A DNA stretch of 64,000 nucleotides, from contig NZ_BCTT01000007.1 of NCBI RefSeq assembly GCF_001590905.1, forward strand, positions 248,001 to 312,000. The letters run 5' to 3'. Source of the stretch: Serratia grimesii NBRC 13537 (lineage in GTDB: Bacteria > Pseudomonadota > Gammaproteobacteria > Enterobacterales > Enterobacteriaceae). Of this stretch, positions 55,111-62,582 are shown one piece after another (the first letter of the stretch is position 1; each line of letters starts with the position of its first letter). The position numbers and the translations under genes were made by a program. The notes under the pieces are model-generated. The model was not told where the DNA came from, made no database searches, and saw nothing but the letters and a program-made list of their open reading frames with translations.

Positions 55111-55245
55111 CTACGCAGATACCCTTGCGGCGTCACCGTTGTCGGGCGGGTCGTCTACATCGCCACTGGCCCAGGGCGCTTCGGACGACGCACCTGCACT
55201 GAATGCCATAACGGCGGCAGAAATCAAAATAAATCCCCTGAGCAT
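55111..55245 (-). CDS. 44-residue predicted secreted peptide
   Basis: Reads MLRGFILISAAVMAFSAGAS then an acidic, Asp/Pro-rich tail (SEAPWASGDVDDPPDNGDAA RVSA). The first 20 residues form a clear signal peptide with a probable cleavage at AGAS or SAGA. The start has AGGAGAG seven bases upstream. A perfect palindrome (55257-55276) directly precedes the ribosome site and a strong hairpin follows the stop, giving a complete little transcription unit. No family recognised; function unknown. Confidence 0.5.
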   Translation of the reverse strand: MLRGFILISAAVMAFSAGASSEAPWASGDVDDPPDNGDAARVSA

Positions 55246-55256
55246 AGTTTTCTCTC

Positions 55257-55276
55257 CTGAATAACGGGTTATTCAG
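55257..55276. promoter_or_regulatory. Perfect palindrome at the ribosome site of the small peptide gene
   Basis: CTGAATAAC-GG-GTTATTCAG; its edge touches the AGGAGAG ribosome site on the minus strand. As RNA it could fold into a stem that modulates translation; as DNA it could be an operator. Confidence 0.5.
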
Positions 55277-55503
55277 CAGGATATGCAGCCATTTATTATT
55301 CAGCCATCAGATCAATACGCATTATTTACAGCTTTTTTATTCTGAGCGGAAATAAAGTTACGGCGTTTTTACAGACAGTTTTTAGGGGCGCAGATAACAT
55401 CATTACATCGCCAATATGGCCTCACGAGACGGATGCCTCATGTGTTTATCCCCTACATTATTTATTATTTCCCCCTCTGTTTTTATTAAATTCGGGGGCC
55501 GCG

Positions 55504-56883
55504 ATGTATTCTAATATTATTGGCTTCAACCCGATGCTGTCGGATATACCTGCTTCACAGACACGCTCATTCCGCAAAGAAGTAGAGCAGTATTTACAGC
55601 GTTATCCGGACACCGAACACGTCGATATTTATCTTAACGATCTGAACGGCCAACTCCGCGGCAAGCGGTTACCCGTTGCCGAGCTGTTCGCGCTGGATAA
55701 GGGCTGTTATTTCCCACTGTCGATCTACGCGATGGATCTTAACGGCCGGGTGATCGAAGAAAGCGGACTGGGCCAACAAGCGGGGGAACCCGACCGGCTG
55801 TGTCTACCGGTGCAGGGTACATTGCGGCCGTGTGCCCGTGACCCACAACACCATGCACAACTGCTGCTAACGATGAAAAACACCGACGGTGACGCCTGTG
55901 AACTGGAGCCGCGAGTGGTACTGCAACAGGTACTCAAACGCCTGCAGGCCAAAGGTTATTACCCCGTGGTAGCCGCAGAGCTGGAGTTTTATCTGCATGA
56001 CCCGCTACAACAACCCGCCGACACCAGCCAGCACCCAACGCAGAGTTTTTCTGTCGATGCCCCAGAACGCCACCATGCGCTGCTCAATGACATCGAACAT
56101 CAGGCCCGGTTACAAGCGCTGCCGCTGACCGGCGTGGTGGCCGAAGCGGCCTCCGGCCAGTATGAGCTAAACCTGCACCACAGCGCACGGGTGTTAGAGG
56201 CCTGTGACCAGGTACTGGCATTGAAGCGCCTTACCCGCCAGATAGCAGAGAAACACCAGCAGCACGCCTGCTTCATGGCAAAACCTTGCGCGCAGGCAGC
56301 CGGCAGCGGTTTGCATTTTCATATCAGTTTGCAGGATGAACAGGGCAACAACCTACTGGCGTGCACACCGGGTGAACTGAGCACTACCATGACACAGGTG
56401 ATGGCCGGGATGCTGGCGCTAATGCCGGCGTCGATGGCAATACTCGCGCCAAATATCAACGCATTTCGCCGCTTCCGCCCAGGCATGCATGTGCCATTAC
56501 GCACCTCCTGGGGACACAACAACCGCACGGTAGCGCTGCGCCTGCCCTGTGCCGATAGCGCCAACCAGCGCATCGAATACCGGCTGGCAGGTGCCGACGC
56601 CAACCCTTATCTGGCGGTGGCGGTGATGCTGAGCGGCATGCTGTACGGGCTGGAACATGCTCTGCCACTGCCCCCGCCAGCCTGCGGTAACGGTGACGAA
56701 AATGATGACGCGGCAATGCTGCCGCTCAGCCAACAGGAGGCATTAACGCTCTTCCGCCAATGTCCGGCGCTGCGCGAGAACCTCGGCCCGGCATTTACTG
56801 CGTTGTGGCATACCTGTAAGACCGCAGAACTGCACCGCTTTGAAGGGCAAGTCACCGCAGCGGAAGTCAGATGGATGCTTTAA
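55504..56883 (+). CDS. Glutamine-synthetase-family ligase (PuuA-like)
   Basis: A 459-residue GS-type enzyme, residues 40-125 being the beta-grasp domain and the rest the catalytic domain (AAELEFYL, GQYELNLHHSARVLEACDQ, KPCAQAAGSGLHFHISL, RLAGADANPYLAVAVML). The group includes gamma-glutamylputrescine synthetase PuuA, which ligates glutamate to amines. A lone gene with no other puu genes beside it; the amine-oxidase-like gene at 33780 could be a functional partner at a distance. The exact amine is unknown. Confidence 0.82.
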   Translation: MYSNIIGFNPMLSDIPASQTRSFRKEVEQYLQRYPDTEHVDIYLNDLNGQLRGKRLPVAELFALDKGCYFPLSIYAMDLNGRVIEESGLGQQAGEPDRLCLPVQGTLRPCARDPQHHAQLLLTMKNTDGDACELEPRVVLQQVLKRLQAKGYYPVVAAELEFYLHDPLQQPADTSQHPTQSFSVDAPERHHALLNDIEHQARLQALPLTGVVAEAASGQYELNLHHSARVLEACDQVLALKRLTRQIAEKHQQHACFMAKPCAQAAGSGLHFHISLQDEQGNNLLACTPGELSTTMTQVMAGMLALMPASMAILAPNINAFRRFRPGMHVPLRTSWGHNNRTVALRLPCADSANQRIEYRLAGADANPYLAVAVMLSGMLYGLEHALPLPPPACGNGDENDDAAMLPLSQQEALTLFRQCPALRENLGPAFTALWHTCKTAELHRFEGQVTAAEVRWML

Positions 56884-56925
56884 CGCCGCCGGCGTTCTGT
56901 ATGTTGGGGCGAATATATTCGCCCC
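56882..56925. terminator. Two hairpins after the PuuA-like gene
   Basis: AACGCCG-C-CGGCGTT (56882-56896) begins within the stop codon, and GGGGCGAATATATTCGCCCC (56906-56925) is a perfect 20-bp palindrome of the dispersed family. Both precede the otsA-like start at 56948. Confidence 0.5.
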
Positions 56926-56947
56926 ATAATTGAACAAGGAACAAAAC

Positions 56948-57658
56948 ATGTCTCGTTTGGTTTTGATCTCGAATAAGCAGTGTGACAGCAAGGATCTGGC
57001 CTGCGCCTCGCAGGCCTTATCGTCCGGTACCACGAGTGATGACGATCAAGGTCTGTGGCTGGGCTGGAACGGCGACGTGCAAAATTTTGGCGCGGCAACG
57101 CTCCGTCCGGTCAGTTATCAGCATCGCAGCGGCTATGAACAAGTAACCTTCCCGTTGTCGACCGAGGAGTTTCACTTCCACTATCAGGGCTACTATCACG
57201 ATGGCCTGTGGCCGGTGTTCCATAACCACCCAGAGAAAGCGCACTTCACGCCGGAGAACTACCAGGCTTATCGGCAGCTCAACCAACATTTCGCTAATAT
57301 CGCCTGCGAATATGTGTGCCCGAACGACATCATCTGCATTGATGATTACCAACTGCTGCCCTGCGGCCAGGCGTTGAAGGAGCAAGGGTTGATGAACCCT
57401 TGCGCGTTCTTTTTCCATTTGCCGTTCCCATCGCCGGCACTGCTGCGGCAGATCCCCGATCACCTGGGGTTAATCGAGTCGCTGCTTTTCTACGACCTGA
57501 TCGGCTTTCAGACACTTGATGATCGCAATAACTTCCTCAACTATCTGGCCAACGAATACCCGGTGGAAATGCTGTCCGACGACCAGTTGCAGGTTAACGG
57601 TCATATCTTTACCGCCGGCATCTTCCCGGCGGGGATCAACACCCGCAAGATCTACTGA
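56948..57658 (+). CDS. N-terminal half of trehalose-6-phosphate synthase
   Basis: A 236-residue protein matching the first Rossmann domain of OtsA-type GT20 enzymes (LVLISNKQ, GLWLGWNGD, the FHFHYQGYYHDGLWPVFH segment, FFFHLPFPSPALLRQIP, DLIGFQTLDDRNNFLNYL, IFPAGIN). It stops where OtsA continues into the UDP-glucose-binding half; normal length is about 470. No continuation is seen in any frame downstream. Reading frame and a CAAGGAA ribosome site are intact, so it may be a preserved stand-alone half or a recent truncation. Enzyme activity is unlikely without the donor domain. Confidence 0.75.
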   Translation: MSRLVLISNKQCDSKDLACASQALSSGTTSDDDQGLWLGWNGDVQNFGAATLRPVSYQHRSGYEQVTFPLSTEEFHFHYQGYYHDGLWPVFHNHPEKAHFTPENYQAYRQLNQHFANIACEYVCPNDIICIDDYQLLPCGQALKEQGLMNPCAFFFHLPFPSPALLRQIPDHLGLIESLLFYDLIGFQTLDDRNNFLNYLANEYPVEMLSDDQLQVNGHIFTAGIFPAGINTRKIY

Positions 57659-57800
57659 TTCGCTGCCCGGTTGGCGTTGCCGCACAGCGTCCAACCGTTC
57701 ACCCCTGTTTTTTGACCGCTTAGCTCCCCTATAGCACCGCTGACTGAAATTCAGATGTCTTCCCCTATCCCAAGGCGCAATGATGAGCTGTTCCTAAACT

Positions 57801-57928
57801 CGTCATACTTCAAGTTGCATCGTTGTTGGCTACGGCTGTTCACCCGAATCACTTACTTATGTAAGCTCATCGGGCTTCGTGCCCTTGCCGCCCCAATGCC
57901 ACTCGAATTATTTAGAGTTCATACCCGA
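57801..57928. repeat. ERIC element
   Basis: CGTCATACTTCAAGTTGCA, the core CACTTACTTATGTAAGCTCA, and the far end CGAATTATTTAGAGTTCATACCC are standard ERIC sequence. It fills most of the 360-bp gap before btsT. Confidence 0.85.
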
Positions 57929-58018
57929 CCGTTATCCGCACCCAGGCCGTGTGCCTGAAACATCTTATAAGCGGATTAACTCACTCATTTTTTGCAGATT
58001 TGAACTAAGGACATCTCA

Positions 58019-60199
58019 ATGAACCGAGAGGGGATTTTAAAACACATACCCTGGATGCTGCTGGGAATACTGGGCGCTTCCTGCCTGGGCGTAGTGGCAC
58101 TACGCCGCGGCGAGAACATCAGCGCCCTGTGGATCATCGTCGCCTCGGTGGCGGTGTATCTGGTGGCATACCGTTATTACAGCCTGTACATCGCCACCAA
58201 GGTGATGAAGCTGGATGCCTTCCGCGCGACCCCGGCGGTGGTTAACAACGACGGCCTTAACTACGTGCCGACCAACAAGAACGTGCTGTTCGGCCACCAC
58301 TTTGCTGCCATTGCCGGCGCAGGCCCGCTCGTCGGCCCGGTGTTGGCTGCGCAGGTCGGTTACCTGCCTGGTACATTGTGGCTGCTGGGTGGCGTGGTGT
58401 TGGCGGGGGCAGTGCAGGACTTTATGGTGCTGTTCATCTCCTCACGCCGCAACGGCGCATCGCTCGGTGAGATCATCAAAAAGGAAATGGGCCCCGTGCC
58501 GGGCACTATCGCGCTGTTTGGCTGCTTCCTGATCATGATCATCATCCTGGCGGTGCTGGCCCTGATCGTGGTGAAAGCACTGGCGGAAAGCCCGTGGGGC
58601 GTGTTCACCGTCTGTGCCACCGTGCCGATCGCCCTGTTTATGGGCATTTATATGCGCTTCCTGCGCCCTGGCCGGGTGGGTGAAGTGTCGGTCATTGGTA
58701 TCGTGCTGCTGGTGGCGTCCATCTGGTTCGGTGGCGTAATTGCCCACGACCCTTACTGGGGCCCGGCACTGACCTTTAAAGACACTACCATCACCTTTAC
58801 GCTGATTGGTTATGCGTTCGTTTCCGCCCTGCTGCCTGTGTGGCTGATCCTGGCACCACGCGACTATCTGGCGACCTTCCTGAAAATTGGTGTGATCGTC
58901 GGGCTGGCGATTGGCATCGTAATCCTCAACCCTGAACTGAAAATGCCAGCGGTGACCCAGTTTATCGACGGTACCGGCCCGGTGTGGAAGGGTTCGGTGT
59001 TCCCGTTCCTGTTCATTACCATCGCCTGTGGCGCAGTGTCCGGCTTCCATGCGCTGATCGCTTCCGGCACCACGCCGAAGCTGTTGGCCAATGAGAAAGA
59101 CGCACGCTTTATCGGTTACGGCGCGATGCTGATGGAGTCCTTCGTTGCCATCATGGCGCTGGTTGCGGCGTCCATCATCGAACCTGGCCTGTACTTCGCC
59201 ATGAACACCCCACCAGCAGCACTGGGCATCACCATGCCAGACCTGCACCGTTTGGGGACCGAAGACGCACCGATGATCATGGCGTCACTGCGTGATGTGA
59301 CTGCCCATGCGGCAGCGACCGTCAGTTCCTGGGGCTTTGTCATCAGTCCGGAACAGATCCTGCAAACCGCTAAAGATATCGGTGAACCTTCAGTGCTGAA
59401 CCGCGCCGGTGGTGCGCCTACGTTGGCGGTGGGTATTGCCCACGTGTTCCACCAGATCATTCCTGGTGCCAATATGGGCTTCTGGTACCACTTCGGTATT
59501 TTGTTTGAAGCACTGTTCATCCTGACCGCACTGGACGCAGGTACCCGTTCCGGCCGCTTTATGTTGCAGGACTTGCTGGGCAACTTTGCACCGTTCCTGA
59601 AAAAAACCGACTCGCTGGTTGCCGGTATTGTCGGCACCGCAGGCTGCGTCGGTCTATGGGGTTACCTGCTGTATCAAGGGGTGGTCGATCCGCTCGGTGG
59701 CGTGAAGAGCCTGTGGCCGCTGTTCGGCATCTCCAACCAGATGTTGGCTGCTGTAGCCTTGGTGCTGGGTACCGTGGTGCTGATTAAGATGAAACGCACC
59801 AAGTACATTTGGGTCACCGTGCTACCGGCGGTGTGGCTGCTGATTTGTACCACCTATGCGCTGGGTCTGAAGCTGTTCAGTGACAACCCGCAACTGGAAG
59901 GCTTCTTCTTCCAGGCCGGTGAGTACAAGCGCAAAATCGCCGAAGGTGGTGCCGAGCTGACCGCTCAGCAAGTGGCTAACATGAACCATATCGTGGTGAA
60001 CAACTACACCAACGCCGGGCTGAGCATTCTGTTCCTGCTGGTGGTGTACAGCATCATCTTCTACGGGGTGAAAACTGCCATGGCGGCGCACAAAAACCCG
60101 AACCGCACTGACCAGGAAACGCCATACGTGCCGGTGCCTGAAGAAACGCCTGCCAAGGGCATAACTGAAGGAGACGTCAAGGTTTCACCGCAGCACTGA
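58019..60199 (+). CDS. btsT: Pyruvate/H+ symporter, CstA family (BtsT)
   Basis: A 726-residue membrane transporter with about 16-18 spans. The sequence is almost colinear with E. coli BtsT (YjiY): KHIPWMLLGILGA, NNDGLNYVPTNKNVLFGHHFAAIAGAGPLVGPVLAAQ, FHALIASGTTPKLL, LDAGTRSGRFMLQDLLGN. It takes up pyruvate. yjiX and yjiA follow as in E. coli, which separates it from the CstA-ybdD locus. Two ERIC copies lie between it and yjiX. Confidence 0.95.
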   Translation: MNREGILKHIPWMLLGILGASCLGVVALRRGENISALWIIVASVAVYLVAYRYYSLYIATKVMKLDAFRATPAVVNNDGLNYVPTNKNVLFGHHFAAIAGAGPLVGPVLAAQVGYLPGTLWLLGGVVLAGAVQDFMVLFISSRRNGASLGEIIKKEMGPVPGTIALFGCFLIMIIILAVLALIVVKALAESPWGVFTVCATVPIALFMGIYMRFLRPGRVGEVSVIGIVLLVASIWFGGVIAHDPYWGPALTFKDTTITFTLIGYAFVSALLPVWLILAPRDYLATFLKIGVIVGLAIGIVILNPELKMPAVTQFIDGTGPVWKGSVFPFLFITIACGAVSGFHALIASGTTPKLLANEKDARFIGYGAMLMESFVAIMALVAASIIEPGLYFAMNTPPAALGITMPDLHRLGTEDAPMIMASLRDVTAHAAATVSSWGFVISPEQILQTAKDIGEPSVLNRAGGAPTLAVGIAHVFHQIIPGANMGFWYHFGILFEALFILTALDAGTRSGRFMLQDLLGNFAPFLKKTDSLVAGIVGTAGCVGLWGYLLYQGVVDPLGGVKSLWPLFGISNQMLAAVALVLGTVVLIKMKRTKYIWVTVLPAVWLLICTTYALGLKLFSDNPQLEGFFFQAGEYKRKIAEGGAELTAQQVANMNHIVVNNYTNAGLSILFLLVVYSIIFYGVKTAMAAHKNPNRTDQETPYVPVPEETPAKGITEGDVKVSPQH

Positions 60200-60221
60200 G
60201 GGTGATTTAACGGATACCCTG

Positions 60222-60350
60222 CATATATCCTTCATCTTTCAAGTCTCAGGGGTGTTGGCTGCCTTCGCTCACCCCAGTCACTTGGTAGACCAAGCTTCTG
60301 GGGTTTCGCTCAGTTGCCGCCTACCTGCAACTTGAAATCTATTGGATATA
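60222..60350. repeat. ERIC element (first of a tandem pair)
   Basis: CATATATCCTTCATCTTTCAAG to CTACCTGCAACTTGAAATCT, with CTCACCCCAGTCACTTGGTAG in the core. Confidence 0.8.
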
Positions 60351-60357
60351 ATGAGAT

Positions 60358-60486
60358 CTATACCCACATACGTGGAGTTGTATCGCAGTGGCAAACCTGC
60401 GAGTCCCCGGGAGCATAGTCCACTATGTGACCGAGGTGAGTCGGCGTAGCCAACAAAGCGGCAGCTTCAAGTATGACGGGTATATA
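60358..60486. repeat. ERIC element (second of a tandem pair)
   Basis: CTATACCCACATACGTGGAGTTG to GGCAGCTTCAAGTATGACGGGTATATA; opposite orientation to the first copy. Together they fill the gap between btsT and yjiX. Confidence 0.8.
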
Positions 60487-60518
60487 TGCAGGGTATTTTC
60501 ATCAACGAGGGGAAGGCG

Positions 60519-60722
60519 ATGTTCGGAAATCTCGGCCAGGCGGGGAAATATCTCGGGCAGGCAGCGCGCATGTTAGTGGGCGTGCCTGACTACGATACCT
60601 ACGTACAGCATATGAAAGACAACCACCCGGACAAGCCGGTGATGACCTATAAAGAGTTTTTCCGCGAACGCCAGCAAGCCCGCTATGGTGGAGACGGCAA
60701 AGGCGGTATGCGCTGTTGTTAA
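60519..60722 (+). CDS. yjiX: YbdD/YjiX family protein
   Basis: A 67-residue protein, the exact length of E. coli YjiX, starting [21 protein letters not shown], with [10 protein letters not shown] and the [13 protein letters not shown] tail of the family. The ATG at 60519 has GAGGGGAAGG upstream; a longer in-frame form from 60486 would begin in the ERIC repeat and is unlikely. The role is unknown but it always accompanies CstA/BtsT transporters. 12 bp before yjiA. Confidence 0.93.
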   Translation: MFGNLGQAGKYLGQAARMLVGVPDYDTYVQHMKDNHPDKPVMTYKEFFRERQQARYGGDGKGGMRCC

Positions 60723-60734
60723 CAAGGACCCGTA

Positions 60735-61700
60735 ATGAAACCCATCGCAGTCACCATTCTGACCGGCTTTTTGGGTGCCGGTAAAACTACCCTGCTACGC
60801 CATATTCTGAACGCCGAACACGGCTACAAGATTGCGGTAATCGAAAACGAGTTCGGTGAAGTGCCGATCGACAACGCATTGATTGGCGAGCGTGCCAGCC
60901 GCATCACTACCCTGAGCAACGGCTGCATCTGCTGCAGCAAATCCAATGAGCTGGCAGACGCACTGCTGGACTTGCTGGACGGTGTGGACCAGGGCCAACT
61001 GGAGTTCGACCGGCTGATCATTGAATGCACCGGTATGGCCGATCCCGGCCCGATCACCCAGACCTTTTTCTCGCACGAGATCCTCTGCGAACGCTTCCTG
61101 CTGGACGGCATCATCACCCTGGTGGACGCCGCACATGCCGATCAACAACTGAACCAGTTCAGCATCGCGCAGGCGCAGGTGGGCTACGCCGACCGCATTC
61201 TGCTGACCAAAACCGACGTGGCACCGGACTGCGAAGCGCTGATCCAACGGCTGCAACAGATGAACGCCCGCGCACCGGTGTATAAAGTGACGCACGGCGA
61301 TATCGATCTGGGCGTGCTATTCGACATCGAAGGCTTTGTGCTGAACGACAAGCTGACCCTGACGCCGCCTACCCCGCTGTTCCGCCGTATTCCGCAGGCA
61401 CAAAACAACATTGGCTCGATTGTGGTGTATCACGACCAACCGCTTGAGCTGATGCAGATTTCCGAAGTGATGGAAGGCCTGTTATTGGAATACGCCGACA
61501 GCCTGCTGCGCTATAAGGGAATTTTGTCGATCAAGGACGAGCCGCGCCGGCTGTTATTCCAGGGCGTACAACGGCTGTATAACGCCGACTGGGACCGCGA
61601 GTGGCTGGCCGACGAAGAACGCCGCAGTACGCTGGTATTTATTGGCGTGGATTTGCCGGAAGAAGTGATTCGGGCGAGGTTTACGGCATTGGATAAATAG
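60735..61700 (+). CDS. yjiA: COG0523 P-loop GTPase YjiA
   Basis: A 321-residue G3E-family GTPase. GFLGAGKTTLL is the Walker A, LSNGCICC holds the CxCC metal site, ECTGMADPGPI is the switch region, and LLTKTDV gives base specificity. YjiA binds metals and GTP and may act as a metal chaperone or insertase. Third gene of the btsT-yjiX-yjiA unit. In E. coli K-12 the gene that follows is mrr, in the restriction-rich immigration control region. Confidence 0.93.
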   Translation: MKPIAVTILTGFLGAGKTTLLRHILNAEHGYKIAVIENEFGEVPIDNALIGERASRITTLSNGCICCSKSNELADALLDLLDGVDQGQLEFDRLIIECTGMADPGPITQTFFSHEILCERFLLDGIITLVDAAHADQQLNQFSIAQAQVGYADRILLTKTDVAPDCEALIQRLQQMNARAPVYKVTHGDIDLGVLFDIEGFVLNDKLTLTPPTPLFRRIPQAQNNIGSIVVYHDQPLELMQISEVMEGLLLEYADSLLRYKGILSIKDEPRRLLFQGVQRLYNADWDREWLADEERRSTLVFIGVDLPEEVIRARFTALDK

Positions 61701-61845
61701 TTTTAGGTAATCCGCAAGGGCCATTGGCGATGATAACAATGGCCGCCGAACGTGATAATTTCGAGCCACATTCCAGACCTTACAGTAACCTACCTGTAAT
61801 TCTATACATTCTGTTTTTTAGCCTTCCTGCCAGCGCTATAGTCTG

Positions 61846-62034
61846 TTGGCTGCGGCACAATCCGCAGCCGGAGTTAGCGTTCCGAATCCCCCAACCCTGT
61901 CCGAATATGATATAAATTCGGGCATGCCGATGCGCACCCAAACAATGGTGGCTCGGGTGGTGCTTCCTTCGGGAAGGCCGGGATCCGTTGGGGCCGGTAC
62001 GCTAACGCCGCTCGAGCTACCACCCCGAGTTTAG
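61846..62034 (+). CDS. Possible Ash-family (P4-like satellite) small ORF
   Basis: An open frame from a TTG to 62034 with SAAGVSVPNPP and TMVARVVLPSGRPGSVGAGT resembles the repeated layout of Ash-family proteins found in P4-like satellite phages. There is no good ribosome site and the N-terminus looks eroded, so a remnant is as likely as a gene. The surrounding 61701-62065 gap holds nothing else clear. Confidence 0.3.
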   Translation: MAAAQSAAGVSVPNPPTLSEYDINSGMPMRTQTMVARVVLPSGRPGSVGAGTLTPLELPPRV

Positions 62035-62065
62035 CGTCTCTTCTGGTAGCGGTATTTCTCTCCCA

Positions 62066-62407
62066 ATGGAAATGACCGATATGGAAAATACTAGTCAAAA
62101 CATAGCGTCAGAAATGGTTACAAACACCGTGACTCTCTATCGAGAGCTGTTCAATCGAATTGATTTACATGAATTAACACCATCACAACTTCTCGATCTG
62201 GCAGCATTGTCAGCAGAACAAACTGAAGGCTTATGCAATGGATTGATGCTTTTCAATGAACTTTTGCAGACAAACTCCCAGTCCAATATCTTAGACTCGG
62301 AGCAGCTAAACAGTTATCTGAGCGCAACCGCGCACCTGCTTCCAGTACTATGTAACCTACATGGCCGGGCATTGAGAGAAATGGAATATCACGAAGTCAT
62401 AAAGTAA
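62066..62407 (+). CDS. Hypothetical protein
   Basis: A 113-residue, mostly helical soluble protein (LYRELFNRIDLHELTPSQLLDLAALSAEQTEGLCNGLMLFNELL, YLSATAHLLPVLCNLHGRALREMEYHEVIK). No signal peptide, span or known motif. The ATG at 62066 is used; one at 62081 is possible. AT content is higher than in the flanking btsT-yjiA genes, in line with acquired DNA. It ends in a strong hairpin at 62433. It may belong to the mobile segment. Confidence 0.6.
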   Translation: MEMTDMENTSQNIASEMVTNTVTLYRELFNRIDLHELTPSQLLDLAALSAEQTEGLCNGLMLFNELLQTNSQSNILDSEQLNSYLSATAHLLPVLCNLHGRALREMEYHEVIK

Positions 62408-62432
62408 CGTTCTGGCTTCATGCGAACAATCA

Positions 62433-62464
62433 ACAACAGGGCAGGTTTCAACCTGCCCTGTTGT
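62433..62464. terminator. 14-bp perfect hairpin after the hypothetical gene
   Basis: ACAACAGGGCAGGT-TTCA-ACCTGCCCTGTTGT. Very stable; placed 25 bp after the stop codon and before the methyltransferase promoter. Confidence 0.7.
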
Positions 62465-62496
62465 ATCAGGTCCAAACCACTCATTTACAGCCATTG

Positions 62497-62516
62497 TACT
62501 GGATATTTATCCAGAC
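62497..62516. promoter_or_regulatory. LexA (SOS) box candidate
   Basis: TACTGGATATTTATCCAGAC has the CTG-N10-CAG core of LexA sites and an AT-rich centre; about 15 of 20 positions match the consensus. It covers the -35 region of the promoter whose -10 is at 62531. Confidence 0.55.
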
Positions 62517-62530
62517 ATCTTTCAACTGGG

Positions 62531-62554
62531 TATAATGAGTGATAGGCTATCACT
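62531..62554 (+). promoter_or_regulatory. Methyltransferase promoter -10 and 17-bp palindrome
   Basis: TATAAT at 62531-62536 is a consensus -10 box. Directly after it lies the perfect palindrome AGTGATAG-G-CTATCACT (62538-62554), around the expected transcription start and 28 bp before the ATG. It is a likely operator, for example for self-repression by the methyltransferase as reported for M.EcoRII. Confidence 0.55.
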
Positions 62555-62582
62555 AAATCATTCCTAATTTGGAAGAGTCATT

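Noticed and set aside
54992-55264. 90-residue plus-strand frame over the small secreted peptide gene
   Set aside because: No ribosome site and low-complexity Arg/Pro/Ser content; the minus-strand peptide has a good ribosome site and signal peptide.
61724-61915. 63-residue frame after yjiA with a hydrophobic middle
   Set aside because: No recognisable family and weak start; the region reads more like an eroded mobile-element remnant.
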